The notes below the pieces were generated by a model. It made no database searches, had not been told where the DNA came from, and worked only from the letters and a program-made list of their open reading frames with translations. A program made the translations under genes and the position numbers. A stretch of DNA of 64,000 nucleotides from Flectonema sp. DT1601 (taxonomy: Eukaryota; Euglenozoa; Diplonemea; Diplonemida; Diplonemidae), in assembly GCA_964019425.1 (NCBI GenBank), contig OZ025781.1, positions 124,001-188,000 of the forward strand, in the 5' to 3' direction. This document shows, one piece after another, positions 29,285 through 40,560 of this stretch. The first letter of the stretch is position 1; the number at the start of each line of letters is the position of its first letter.

Positions 29285-31771
29285 TTAAGCACCGTCGGGA
29301 CGATCTTCAAGTTCTTCGTCTCCTTGTTCCTGAGATGATGATTTCCTACAACAACACATGTAAACAATAACAATAACAACTATTACGAATACGGCAGAAA
29401 ATATCGAAATCAGAAGTGTATTGCGAAGCTTCACATCGCTGTCATCACTGCTTTTCGCAGGAGCCGTAGAGACACCTGTCGCAGTACTTGTAGCTGTGGT
29501 CGCATTAGGTGAAACCACAACGGTACCTGGCACCTTGTAAGTTCCAGCCTCAAATTCCACCCAATTAGTTGAAACAGTCGAACTGAGTGCAGCAGTTTGC
29601 TGAAGTATCTGCAACTCTGTTGCAGCTGAGAATGGAGGCCAGAAAGGCAACACATGATCAGCATAAACAGGAAGAAATTCATCCGAAAGAGACGTACTTG
29701 AATCAGTGTAGAAAGCACCTAAACTGAATGTCAGCGCGGCGTTAGTTCTCGTGATTGGAGTCAGTGGCTTGTTTACGTTGTTGTTGGCAGCGGTAGCAAC
29801 CCAAGATTTCCACTCGAAAAACGGTCCATTTGTAGCAGAACTTACTCTGTGCCTTTCTCCAGATACACCACCAGCAGTGACAATTGTTGCCGCCTTGGCT
29901 TTTCTAAGGAGCTTTATAGCATGAGAACAAGAACTACCACATGCTCCGAGTGATATAACTTTGATGGTTGCGAATCCCTTCGTAGGTTTATTGATTTGCT
30001 CATTCGCTGCAAAGGTACACTGAGCGTTCGCTGCAGAGTCCCTCAATGTAAATAGTGATTCAAAGAGAGAAACAACCTTTGGAACCACATACACTTCAGG
30101 TGATCCAGCAGCCCTGCTCTTCTTCGGAGCGTTGTTAAAGAGATCATTTAATTTAGCTTGTGCCTGCTGCGGGTTTGTACTGGCCAAAGGTTCGTTGTAT
30201 AAGCTTTCCCCGGTAGAAATACGTAACGCGTTGTAGTTTTCACCACCAACCACAACAGATTGTATCAAACTGATGTATCCCTTAGTGAAGTCAGTGAGGT
30301 GGTATTCAAAAGAACCCTTAGCAGCTGTAACACTTGCAGGTGAGACACGGAATTCACTTTTTGTTTTTGAGGCTTCTCTGAGCCCTGCAGGGTATTGGAG
30401 CTTCGGAGTGAAGTACTCAATCGCTGTGGCGTACAAGATAAGAAATCCTCCACCGTTACCACGGAAGTCCAGGATCAATTCTGTGATTCTCGGGGAAAAC
30501 GCAATCGCATAATCATTGCAAGCCTCAATAACTTTTAAAAACCCGAAGAAGACTCTGGATTCAGCACAACCCTGTAAGTTGGCAGCATTAGGGGAAAAGC
30601 TTTCCAGGTACAAGTACATTACTGGCTTTGCGTTGGTTTCGAAAGAGCTGCACACAATATTCGGTTGGTTGGTATTTTGTGGATATTGAGCAACTATCTT
30701 ACCCTGATTCCAGAGATCTGAAGGAGCAAGCTGCTGAACTGATCTTTTGGACACGTGTTCCTGTTCCTTCTTTGCAGATGCAGCCTTGTCAGCCTTGTCA
30801 GCGTTGTGAAGATCTCTCGCAATGTCTGAAAGTGGATTAGGAGGAAGGTTAGGTCCGGAGTTCACTTCAGGACTTTTATGAATACCTGCCCTCTGATCAG
30901 CGATAGGAGGAATTGGTTTATATGCCTCTCTGTTCTGCCTGATGTGAGTAATGTCGTTAGGGGTCACTGGTGCTTCCTGTACCTGAGCACCTCTCGCAGT
31001 CGCTGCTGGACGGTTACCAGCAACTATGACAGCGGTTGTTAACTGTGGTTCTGCTCTTCCAGAGTAGATTGGAAGGGTGTGAGACGTACCAGCAACAGTT
31101 ATTTGCATTGTGGTGGCCTGGTATCCAAATGAGGTTGAAGATATACCTGCAGCGGCTGGGTTCGTTAGATATTCATTAAGGTCTGCGCCATTAGACTTCG
31201 AAGTGCCGTTGTCACCAAGCAACTTTGATAAATAGGCCACTGCTGGCTGTCCGTTGATTGCAGTTACGACGTTGCCAACCTGAACACTGCTCCACGTCTG
31301 TCCCTGAGAATAGGCAGCGAAAAGGGCATGGCGTTCCCTGATGAAAATAACTTGCTGTCCATTATCCATTCTGGTTCCGAATACAAAAGGAATAGATAAC
31401 TCAGCAAAGTATCCCGATGGTGGAGTGTAAGAAGTATGCCCGTCTTGCAACTTTAAGAAGAGTTGAGCCATTGAAGCTTGAAATTGGAAATCACTATTCC
31501 ACTGTTGAGTAGAGAACTGTTGAAGAGAACCCTTCAAGTTAACCTTTCCAATCACAGATGGGTCTGTTGATAGAGCGATGTCAGTTCCTTGATAAAACTC
31601 AACCATCTCAAGCGCTGCTTTTGTCGCTTCCGTCACAGTTGCTTGATCCACCGGAACAGTGTTGTAACAGTCAAAGATTTCACTAGCTCTGTAGTAGTAA
31701 AAGTTATCTATCAGCCGCCCCTGCAAATTACATTGCGACACCGCCAGCAGGTTTATCATTGAGAGTAACAT
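29285..31771 (-). CDS. S41 (CPAF-like) peptidase, type I membrane protein, array copy A
   Basis: It codes for 828 residues from MLLSMINLLAVSQC, a short signal peptide; the start matches all intact copies. Order of parts: an N-terminal domain with LQDGHTSY (His112, candidate catalytic His as in CPAF); a PDZ-like domain at about 140-250 (VGNVVTAINGQPA); a polar linker at 262-345 ending in a dibasic SKRS; an S41 core with LILDFRGNGGG (430-442) and the nucleophile region SLGACGSSCSH (Ser613/614); a Thr/Ala stalk at 750-775; a membrane helix at 784-804; then CCCRK and an acidic tail. It probably acts outside the cell or in an endomembrane lumen. The leader between acceptor and ATG is of the A/C type, unlike copies B, E and F. 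Confidence 0.85.
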   Translation of the reverse strand: MLLSMINLLAVSQCNLQGRLIDNFYYYRASEIFDCYNTVPVDQATVTEATKAALEMVEFYQGTDIALSTDPSVIGKVNLKGSLQQFSTQQWNSDFQFQASMAQLFLKLQDGHTSYTPPSGYFAELSIPFVFGTRMDNGQQVIFIRERHALFAAYSQGQTWSSVQVGNVVTAINGQPAVAYLSKLLGDNGTSKSNGADLNEYLTNPAAAGISSTSFGYQATTMQITVAGTSHTLPIYSGRAEPQLTTAVIVAGNRPAATARGAQVQEAPVTPNDITHIRQNREAYKPIPPIADQRAGIHKSPEVNSGPNLPPNPLSDIARDLHNADKADKAASAKKEQEHVSKRSVQQLAPSDLWNQGKIVAQYPQNTNQPNIVCSSFETNAKPVMYLYLESFSPNAANLQGCAESRVFFGFLKVIEACNDYAIAFSPRITELILDFRGNGGGFLILYATAIEYFTPKLQYPAGLREASKTKSEFRVSPASVTAAKGSFEYHLTDFTKGYISLIQSVVVGGENYNALRISTGESLYNEPLASTNPQQAQAKLNDLFNNAPKKSRAAGSPEVYVVPKVVSLFESLFTLRDSAANAQCTFAANEQINKPTKGFATIKVISLGACGSSCSHAIKLLRKAKAATIVTAGGVSGERHRVSSATNGPFFEWKSWVATAANNNVNKPLTPITRTNAALTFSLGAFYTDSSTSLSDEFLPVYADHVLPFWPPFSAATELQILQQTAALSSTVSTNWVEFEAGTYKVPGTVVVSPNATTATSTATGVSTAPAKSSDDSDVKLRNTLLISIFSAVFVIVVIVIVYMCCCRKSSSQEQGDEELEDRPDGA

Positions 31772-32840
31772 TTTATTTGAAGAACTGTTTAATAAAATAC
31801 AGTAACAGTTCACAACATTCACAGATGTGTATTAATTACTTCAGACATCCATCCAAATCGTACGAATATCTGTGTTGATGTCCTGGAAAAGGAAAGTATC
31901 AATCAATTTAGTGACTAACATTAAAAAACCAATACAGCCCAGCAGGTAGCTGTCGGGATAACGGAGTTAGTTGTTCAACGCCTGGGCTCCCTGTTGAGGG
32001 AAGTCATCCGGCAATCGAGTTGTTTACTTGCATCCTTTACGGTATGAAGTCGCTTGAACGATATAAAAAATATTTATAAAAAAAAGAATCCAGCAATGTT
32101 TTATTCACTTTCCCCCCCACTCGTAGTATTTATAAGACTACCAAGTGTACGATGGGCAATGAGCTGAAAGTGTCCAATCCCAGGAGACGGTTCAAAAAGT
32201 TCTCAAAGAAGTTTAGTTTTGTTTTCCTGCTTGTGATGTCATTCTCAGATATCCATTTCATTTCCGTTGACAGCACCTTTTATAATTCACAAGAGAGGAG
32301 CAAAAGAAAGAAAGCAAGAAACACGAAAGTCGCAGCTTTTCAATTTTTTTTTTCCCCCTCTGCCCTCAGTTTCTTATAAAAAACAGCCTCAGAAAATATC
32401 GGAGAAGACGACAAGCTTTGACCTTCTTCAGGTACCCAAAAAATAAAAGGGATTTTGTTTTCTCCGTATCGTTTTTTCTTCTTCCTATTTTTGTTTTTTT
32501 TTTCCTTTCGAGGTGCAAGTTACTTCATCCGACGACAACTTGTATGATAGTGAACGTGTTCAATCCCAGGCGATGGTTCAAAAGGTATTCACGGCAATTC
32601 AGTACTGGTTCCCTGCTTGTGATGTCATTCTCAGACATCTATTTCTTTTCTGTTGACAGTTCCCTTAAGAGAGGAGCAAAAGAAAGAAAGCAAAAAAAGT
32701 TTCAGAAAAACACGAAAATGAAAACAACAACTGTTGTACGGTTCCCAAAGTTGCCGATAGCAGCAGCTTTTCATGTTTTTTTCCCCTCCTCTGCCCTCAA
32801 TTCTTTTTGATTTTTGTTCCACTAGCTGCTGACTACTTCA
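31772..32840. repeat. 5' module of copy A with two MGNEL units
   Basis: It contains the leader, an AG acceptor near 31883, the AGCCCAG/CTGGGCT stem-loop and two tandem plus-strand MGNEL units (ATG at 32152, and a second frame near 32542), followed by the conserved pyrimidine-rich stretch. It is nearly identical to the module of copy C except that C has a third unit. Confidence 0.7.
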
Positions 32841-33049
32841 CAGTAGCAAGTGCAAAGCTAATAGATAGGAATTGGTGTTTCTTATTTCTGTTGTACTTTA
32901 CGAGGCTGTGTAATTACAGCTGTGGGAATAGAATTTTTAGCATAATAAGGTTTGTTGAGTTTTTATTTTTTTCATTTTGAGAGTTAAAATATGAGTTTAT
33001 TACAAAAAAGTGCACCAAAATAAAATATAAAAAAGAAAAATTATACTTT

Positions 33050-33720
33050 GAGAGTTAACAAGAAAGTGTGTTGCTGTTCTCCCTTTGAAATCTTAATACA
33101 GCCGCACTGAGAAAGATTCACAAGAGAACAGTTAGAATATGAGTTTTGTTATATTAGTCAGTATTAGCTATATTAGAGGAGAGTTATCACAAATAAATAA
33201 ATAATCAAAATTAAATAAATAATTCATTAGGACTACACTCCTTACCCATCCCTCTTTAGCGAACGAGAGCAAGGAGGACACTGCGGTATCAGACCTGTCC
33301 TACTCATCGTGTTTGCCCTTCTCAGCAAATGGGCTGAATATGAGTTTGTTATATTACTTTGTTAGTAACAAAAAGACGTGTCGAATGATCTGAAGAGAGG
33401 GAGGATGGGAATCATTTATGTTATTGTATTCTTCCCACTGCGGTACTAGATAAGATTGATAACGAAGTCCTATACATTGAGTACTGTGCATCGCTGATAC
33501 AGCAAACTAAAGAGAGCATCGGGTTAACTCTCCAGAGCCACGAGGACAACAGTAACGTAATTAGACCTCATCTTATTAGGATTGTTTTATTATAGTTTCG
33601 GCTGACGGGGCATAATGAACACAGTATGCCTATTGTCAGCTTTCCACCTTGTCCGATTGTTGTCAGGAAATGATATGAGGATAACTATAGAGGGGAAAAA
33701 AAAAAAAAAAGAAGAAGAAA
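33050..33720. repeat. Array spacer block duplicated at 42405-43080
   Basis: It is nearly identical to the spacer between copies C and D, including GAGAGTTAACAAGAA, the CTACTCATCGTGTTTGCCCT stretch and a stem candidate GCTGAC...GTCAGC near 33610-33650. No gene is seen. Confidence 0.6.
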
Positions 33721-33784
33721 AAAAAGACTAACTGCGGTGTCCAACAGAATATAAAAAAACACAATAACAACTGGTTACTGAATA

Positions 33785-34010
33785 AGGAATAATTTCCAAC
33801 TTTAATAATAAATAACAACGAAATTCAAAAGAGGTACAGCAGGTACAGCATCTACAACAGTTGCCTTAGAAGTCAGTCTTTTTTTCAAACGACGAAACAT
33901 AAGAAACGCTGATACCTGTTCGATGCGGGAAAGCTGAATTTTATTTTCATTTTCCGCATCACAACTGAAAGCTACCATTCCCCACCTCCACAAATATAAT
34001 ATTCGGAAGT
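33785..34010. repeat. Interspersed repeat of the CTGATA family (copy 2)
   Basis: It begins AATAATTTCCAACTTTAATA and includes AAACATAAGAAACGCTGATA like the other copies, but diverges after CTGTTCGA, so the TATCAG arm is absent. It is almost identical to 43135-43350. Confidence 0.6.
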
Positions 34011-34328
34011 AGATTACTTTTAATAAACTAATTCAAAATTTCTTTTTTTCCGGGAACGGGAGAACAATTAAAAAAAAAACAGGAAAATCTAATATGTCAT
34101 CGACCTACCGTTTTAAAATTAATTTTCCTATTTTTTTCTGATAACTGGAACTGAATTACTGAACGATTAAGCTCAAAGCAAGGAACAACTAGAAACAGAT
34201 ATATCTACAACAAGTCATAATAAAACAATAATTGTTTCACATGAGATAGATAGAGAGAGAAGAAAAAAGAGGGGTAGAGAGAATAATAAATTCAAGTAAA
34301 TAAACACAAAACGATTAAGCAATAAATA
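34011..34328. other. 3' flank of S41 copy B
   Basis: AT-rich sequence with no gene. It is nearly identical to the 3' flank of copy D (43350-43607), apart from a stretch missing there, which supports a block duplication. Confidence 0.5.
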
Positions 34329-36813
34329 TTAGACAGTTCTGTCGGGATAATCTTCAAGTTCTTCGTCTTCTTGTTCCTGAGATGATGATTTCCTACAACA
34401 ACACATGTAAACAATAACAATAACAACTATTACGAATACGACAGAAAATATCGAAATCAGAAGTGTATTGCGAAGCTTCACATCGCTGTCATCACTGCTT
34501 TTCGCAGGTGCCGTAGAGACACCTGTCGCAGTACTTGTAGCTGTGGTCGCACTTGGTGAGAACACAATAGTACCTGGCACCTTGTAAGTTCCAGCCTCAA
34601 ATTCCACCCAATTAGTTGAAGCAGTCGAACTGAGTGCAGCAGTTTGCTGAAGTATCTGCAACTCTGTTGCAGCTGAGAATGGAGGCCAGAAAGGCAACAC
34701 ATGATCAGCATAAACAGGAAGAAATTCATCCGAAAGTGAAGTGCTCGGATCAGTGTAGAAAGCAGCTAAACTGAATGAAAGCGCGGCGTTAGTTCTCGTG
34801 ATTGGAGTCAGTGGCTTGTTCACGTTGTTCTTGGCGGCGGCAGCAACCCAAGATTTCCATTCCAAAAATGGTCCATTTGTAGCAGAACTTACTCTGTGCC
34901 TTTCTCCAGAAACACCACCAGCAGAGACTATTGTTACGGCCTTGGCCTTTCTAAGGAGCTTCACAGTATGCGAACAAGAACTACCACATCCTCCGAGTGA
35001 TATAACTTTGATGGTTGCGAATCCCTTCGTAGGTTGATTGAGTTGCTCATTCGCTGCAAAGGTACACTGAGCATATCTCGCTTCGTTTCTCACTTCAATC
35101 AGTGAGTCGGAGAGAGAAACAATCTTTGGAAGCACAAACACTTCAGGTGATCCAGCAGCCCTGCTCTTCTTCGGAGCGTTGTTAAAGAGAGCAATTAATT
35201 TAGCTTGTGCCTGCTGCTTGTTTGCTAAAAGGCTCGTTGTATAAGCTTTCCCCGTTAGAAACAAGCAACGCGTTGTAGTTTTCACCACCAACCACAGCAG
35301 ATTGTATCAAACTGATGTATCCCTTAGTGAAGTCAGTGAGGTGGTATTCAAAAGCACCCTTAGTGGAAGCAGCACTTGCAGGTGAGATACGGAAATCGCT
35401 ACTCGTCCTCGATGCGTTCCTCAGTCCTGCAGGGTATTGGAGCTTCGGTGTCAAGTACTCAATCGCCGTAGAATACAGTAGCTGAAGTCCACCACCGTTA
35501 CCACGGACGTCCAAAATCAATTCTGTGATTCTCGGGGAAAACGCAATCGCATAATCACTGCAAGCCTCAATAACTTTTAAAAACCTGAAGAAGACTTTAG
35601 CTTCATCACAACTCTGCAAGTTGGTAGTGTCACGGGCAAAAGATCCAATGTACAAGTACATTACTGGCTTTGCGTTGGTTTCGAATGAGCTGCACACAAT
35701 ATTCGGTTCATTGGTATTTTGTGGATATTGAGCAACTATCTTACCCTGATTCCAGAGATCTGAAGGAGCAAGCTGCTGAACTGATCTTTTGGACACGTGT
35801 TCCTGTTCCTTCTTTGCAGATGCAGCCTTGTCAGCCTTGTCAGCGTTGTGAAGATCTCTCGCAATGTCTGAAAGTGGATTAGGAGGAAGGTTAGGTCCGG
35901 AGTTCACTTCAGGACTTTTATGAATACCTGCCCTCTGATCAGCGATAGGAGGAATTGGTTTGTATGCCTCTCTGTTCTGCCTGATGTGAGTAATGTCGTT
36001 AGGGGTCACTGGTGCTTCCTGTACCTGAGCACCTCTCACAGTCGCTGCTGGACGGTTACCAGCAACTATGACAGCGGTTGTTAACTGTGGTTCTGCTCTT
36101 CCAGAGTAGATTGGAAGGGTGTGAGACTTACCAGCAACAGTTATTTGCATTGTGGTGGCCTGGTATCCAGATGAGGTTGAAGATATACCTGCAGCGGCTG
36201 GGTTCGTTAGATATTCATTAAGGTCTGCGCCATTAGACTTCGAAGTGCCGTTGTCACCAAGCAACTTTGATAAAGAGGCCACTGCTGGCTGTCCGTTGAT
36301 TGCAGTTACGACGTTGCCAACCTGAACACTGCTCCACGTCTGTCCCTGAGAATAGGCAGTGAAAAGTGCAAGGTGTCCACTGATGAAAATAACTTGCTGT
36401 CCGTTATCCATTCCGGCTCCGAATACAAAAGGAATAGATAACTCAGCAGAGTATCCCGATGGCAGAGTGTAAGAAGTATGCCCGTCTTGTAACTTTAAGA
36501 AGAGTTGAGCCATTGAAGCTTGAAATTGGAAATCACTATTCCACTGTTGAGTAGAGAACTGTTGAAGAGAACCCTTCAAGTTAACCTTTCCAATCACAGA
36601 TGGGTCTGTTGATAGAGCGATGTCAGTTCCTTGATAGAACTCAACCATCTCAAGCGCTGCTTTTGTCGCTTCCGTCACAGTTGCTTGATCCACCGGAACA
36701 GTGTTGTAACAGTCAAAGATTTCACTAGCTCTGTAGTAGTAAAAGTTATCTATCAGCCGCCCCTGCAAACTACATTGCGACACCACCAGCAGGTTTATCA
36801 TTGAGAGTAACAT
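34329..36813 (-). pseudogene. S41 peptidase array copy B, frameshifted
   Basis: This copy shows the same domain order as A: MLLSMINLLVVSQC signal, LQDGHTSYTLP, PDZ-like domain, linker with SKRS, LILDVRGNGGG, SLGGCGSSCSH, stalk, membrane helix and CCCRK. A net five-base loss near 35225-35237, compared with copy C, shifts the frame in the segment equivalent to YNEPLSKTNKQQ, so the first frame ends at 35200 after about 537 codons and the Ser-bearing half is read in another frame. The rest is open and close to copy C, so the break is recent or could be a sequencing error. Without the second half the protein would lack nucleophile and anchor. Confidence 0.75.
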
Positions 36814-37035
36814 TTTATTTAGAAAACTGATGATGAGAAGTTGTGGATTCATCGTATTGACTGGATGGGTAACTATTTGTGGTATCGACTTAGTACGAAT
36901 ATCTGTGTTGATGTCCTGGAAAAGAAAAGTATCAATCAATTTAGTGACTAACATTAAAAACCCAACACAGCCCAGCAAGTAGCTGTCGGGATAACGGAGT
37001 TAGTTGTTCAACGCCTGGGCTCCCTGTTGAGGGAG
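36814..37035. repeat. 5' module of copy B (short version)
   Basis: It carries the B/E/F-type leader, an acceptor ending at 36916 and the AGCCCAG/CTGGGCT stem-loop, then departs from the other copies right after CCCTGTTGAGGGA. No MGNEL unit follows. Confidence 0.65.
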
Positions 37036-37359
37036 GAAAGACAAGAAGAGGATTACAGTAATGTTTATTTTATTTTTTTCAAATATTATTGACATAAAGG
37101 GATTCTTCTTGTCTAGTCAGTTTCAGAGAAGACGATGACAGGATACTCAACAGAATTATTCTATTCGTCGAAAGACCCTTTGAAAATATATATTTCCCAG
37201 AATGAATTAATATGAACAATAAAATAAAATAAGATGTTCAATACAATAAGCCGAAGAGAGCAGATGGAAGTAACTTATATTGTCTTGCCGTGGTACTAAA
37301 CACAGCAACCTCGTCAGAGAGAGGGAAAAAAAAAAAAAAAAGAACATAACAGCTTTTCA

Positions 37360-37500
37360 CCAAAATAATTTTTTTTTTTTTTTTTTTGGCAAAATACAAA
37401 CTGATGACTACGAGGGGTCTGGGTAGCCCGCATCAGTAAGGACCCAATCGCGAAGATTGTAGTTTCATAGTATCGGCTGGAAGTGATCGTAAAATAAATA
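37360..37500 (-). mobile_element. Retroposon 3' end with poly(A), family also at 44428 and 50115
   Basis: After a T run on the plus strand (a 3' poly(A) on the minus strand) comes a conserved stretch beginning GCAAAATACAAACTGATGAC and containing GGGTCTGGGTAGCCCGCATC. The three copies differ by few bases. It appears 5'-truncated and non-coding. Confidence 0.55.
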
Positions 37501-37559
37501 ATTTCAAGTAATGTATAGAAGTGGTTACAGAACAGATGAATGAAAATATTAATTTTGAC

Positions 37560-37850
37560 GATTTAAGAAATAAAAAAGGAAAATCAACAACTGACTTTCC
37601 TGCACCACAAAAGAACACAATATCCACACAACAGTTGCCTACCATACGCACTGATACCTGTTCGAAGATATCAGGGGAGGGGTGACTCTGATGGCAACAT
37701 TGATGGGAAACAATAAGGTAGAATCACAAAAAAAACAATCGAGTTTGGTTTCATTTCGCCAAGTTGTGATTACGCGAAATGCGAAGAAATCCGAATTTCG
37801 TTATAATTTTCGACATCACAATGGATAGTTACCATTCCCAACCCCAACTA
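37560..37850. repeat. Interspersed repeat of the CTGATA family (copy 3)
   Basis: It shares CAACTGACTTTCCTGCACCA and the GATATCAGGGGAGGGGTGAC block with copy 1 at 28660. The AAACATAAGAAACG part is partly missing here. Confidence 0.55.
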
Positions 37851-38070
37851 CCATTATAAGATAACATTTAAGAACAAAAAAAAAAAAAAAGAATCGGCAA
37901 ACTTCACTTTTTTACTTACTCACTCACACTTTTCTTTTGTTTGTGCGCAAACGGTAGAAAATCCTAATAAAAGAATAGGTAGCTACGCTGCCACAATTCT
38001 CTTTCTACCGAACAATGGGCTTGTAGGTACAAAAAAAAATTCCAATTTCCTTATAACTAGGACAATAATA

Positions 38071-40560
38071 TTAGACAGTTCTGTCGGGATAATCTTCAAG
38101 TTCTTCGTCTTCTTGTTCCTGAGATGATGATTTCCTACAACAACATATGTAAACAATAACAATAACAACTATTACGAATACGACAGAAAATATCGAAATC
38201 AGAAGTGTATTGCGAAGCTTCACATCGCTGTCATCACTGCTTTTCGCAGGTGCCGTAGAGACACCTGTCGCAGTACTTGTAGCTGTGGTCGCACTTGGTG
38301 AGAACACAATAGTACCTGGCACCTTGTAAGTTCCAGCCTCAAATTCCACCCAATTAGTTGAAGCAGTCGAACTGAGTGCAGCAGTTTGCTGAAGTATCTG
38401 CAACTCTGTTGCAGCTGAGAATGGAGGCCAGAAAGGCAACACATGATCAGCATAAACAGGAAGAAATTCATCCGAAAGAGACGTGCTTGAATCAGTGTAG
38501 AAAGCAGCTAAACTGAATGAAAGCGCGGCGTTAGTTCTCGTGATTGGAGTCAGCTTTTTGTTCACGTTGTTCTTGGCGGCGGTAGCAACCCAAGATTTCC
38601 ATTCCAAAAATGGTCCATTTGTAGCAGAACTTACTCTGTGCCTTTCTCCAGAAACACCACCAGCAGAGACTATTGTTACGGCCTTGGCCTTTCTAAGGAG
38701 CTTCACAGTATGCGAACAAGAACTACCACATGCTCCGAGTGATATAACTTTGATGGTTGCGAATCCCTTCGTAGGTTGATTGAGTTGTTCATTCGCTGCA
38801 AAGGTACACTGAGCATATCTCGCTTCGTTTCTCACTTCAATCAGTGAGTCGGAGAGAGAAACAATCTTAGGAAGCACGTACACTTCAGGTGATCCAGCAG
38901 CCCTGCTCTTCTTCGGAGGGTTGTTAAAGAGAGCAATTAATTTAGCTTGTGCCTGCTGCTTGTTTGTTTTGCTCAAAGGTTCGTTGTATAAGCTTTCCCC
39001 GTTAGAAACAAGCAACGCGTTGTAGTTTTCACCACCAACTGCAACAGATTGTATCAAACTGATGTATCCCTTAGTGAAGTCAGTGAGGTGGAACTCCAAA
39101 GCACCCTTAGCAGCAGCAGCACTTGCAGGTGAGATACGGAAATCGCTTCTCGTCCTCGATGCGTTCCTGAGTCCTGCAGGGTATTGGAGCTTCGGAGTCA
39201 AGTACTCAATCGCCGCAGCGTACAAAACCTGAAATCCTCCACCGTTACCACGGACGTCCAGGATCAATTCTGTGATTCTCGGGGAAAACGCAATCGCATA
39301 ATCATTGCAAGCCTCAATAACTTTTAGAAATCTGAAGAAGACTTTAGCTTCATCACAACTCTGCAAGTTGGTAGCGTCAGGGGCAAAAGATCCAATGTAC
39401 AAGTACATTACTGGATTTGCGTTGGTTTCGAAAGAGCTGCACACAATATTCGGTTCATTGGTATTTTGTGGATATTGAGCAACTATCTTACCCTGATTCC
39501 AGAGATCTGAAGGAGCAAGCTGCTGAACTGATCTTTTGGACACGCGTTCCTGTTCCTTCTTTGCAGATGCAGCCTTGTCAGCCTTGTCAGCGTTGTGAAG
39601 ATCTCTCGCAATGTCTGAAAGTGGATTAGGAGGAAGGTTAGGTCCGGAGTTCACTTCAGGACTTTTATGAATACCTGCCCTCTGATCAGCGATAGGAGGA
39701 ATTGGTTTATATGCCTCTCTGTTCTGCCTGATGTGAGTAATGTCGTTAGGGGTCACTGGTGCTTCCTGTACCTGAGCACCTCTTGCAGTCGCTGCTGGAC
39801 GGTTACCAGCAACTATGACAGCGGTTGTTAACTGTGGTTCTGCTCTTCCAGAGTAGATTGGAAGGGTGTGAGACGTACCAGCAACAGTTATTTGCATTGT
39901 GGTGGCCTGGTATCCAGATGTAGTTGAAGATATACCTGCAGCGGCTGGGTTCGTTAGATATTCATTAAGGTCTGCACCATTAGACTTCGAAGTGCCGTTG
40001 TCACCAAGCAACTTTGATAAATAGGCCACTGCTGGCTGTCCGTTGATTGCAGTTACGACGTTGCCAACCTGAACACTGCTCCACGTCTGTCCCTGAGAAT
40101 AGGCAGTGAAAAGGACATGGCGTTCCCTGATGAAAATAACTTGCTGTCCGTTATCCATTCCGGCTCCGAATACAAAAGGAATAGATAACTCAGCAGAGTA
40201 TCCCGATGGCAGAGTGTAAGAAGTATGCCCGTCTTGCAACTTTAAGAAGAGTTGAGCCATTGAAGCTTGAAATTGGAAATCACTATTCCACTGTTGAGTA
40301 GAGAACTGTTGAAGAGAACCCTTCAAGTTAACCTTTCCAATCACAGATGGGTCTGTTGATAGAGCGATGTCAGTTCCATGGTAAAACTCAACCATCTCAA
40401 GCGCTGCTTTTGTCGCTTCCGTCACAGTTGCTTGATCCACCGGAACAGTGTTGTAACAGTCAAAGATTTCACTAGCTCTGTAGTAGTAAAAGTTATCTAT
40501 CAGCCGCCCCTGCAAATTACATTGCGACACCGCCAGCAGGTTTATCATTGAGAGTAACAT
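38071..40560 (-). CDS. S41 (CPAF-like) peptidase, type I membrane protein, array copy C
   Basis: This is an intact 829-residue copy. Domain order is as in copy A, with LQDGHTSYTLP, LILDVRGNGGG, SLGACGSSCSH, a Thr/Ala stalk, one membrane helix and tail EDEELEDYPDRTV. The dibasic linker site here reads ERVSKRS. Its N-terminal leader is A-type, but its C-terminal third is closer to copy B (same tail), while the stretch around YLYIGSFAPDATNLQSC is shared with B rather than A. It is thus a mosaic of its neighbours. Catalytic His and Ser candidates are present, so it is probably active. Confidence 0.85.
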   Translation of the reverse strand: MLLSMINLLAVSQCNLQGRLIDNFYYYRASEIFDCYNTVPVDQATVTEATKAALEMVEFYHGTDIALSTDPSVIGKVNLKGSLQQFSTQQWNSDFQFQASMAQLFLKLQDGHTSYTLPSGYSAELSIPFVFGAGMDNGQQVIFIRERHVLFTAYSQGQTWSSVQVGNVVTAINGQPAVAYLSKLLGDNGTSKSNGADLNEYLTNPAAAGISSTTSGYQATTMQITVAGTSHTLPIYSGRAEPQLTTAVIVAGNRPAATARGAQVQEAPVTPNDITHIRQNREAYKPIPPIADQRAGIHKSPEVNSGPNLPPNPLSDIARDLHNADKADKAASAKKEQERVSKRSVQQLAPSDLWNQGKIVAQYPQNTNEPNIVCSSFETNANPVMYLYIGSFAPDATNLQSCDEAKVFFRFLKVIEACNDYAIAFSPRITELILDVRGNGGGFQVLYAAAIEYLTPKLQYPAGLRNASRTRSDFRISPASAAAAKGALEFHLTDFTKGYISLIQSVAVGGENYNALLVSNGESLYNEPLSKTNKQQAQAKLIALFNNPPKKSRAAGSPEVYVLPKIVSLSDSLIEVRNEARYAQCTFAANEQLNQPTKGFATIKVISLGACGSSCSHTVKLLRKAKAVTIVSAGGVSGERHRVSSATNGPFLEWKSWVATAAKNNVNKKLTPITRTNAALSFSLAAFYTDSSTSLSDEFLPVYADHVLPFWPPFSAATELQILQQTAALSSTASTNWVEFEAGTYKVPGTIVFSPSATTATSTATGVSTAPAKSSDDSDVKLRNTLLISIFSVVFVIVVIVIVYICCCRKSSSQEQEDEELEDYPDRTV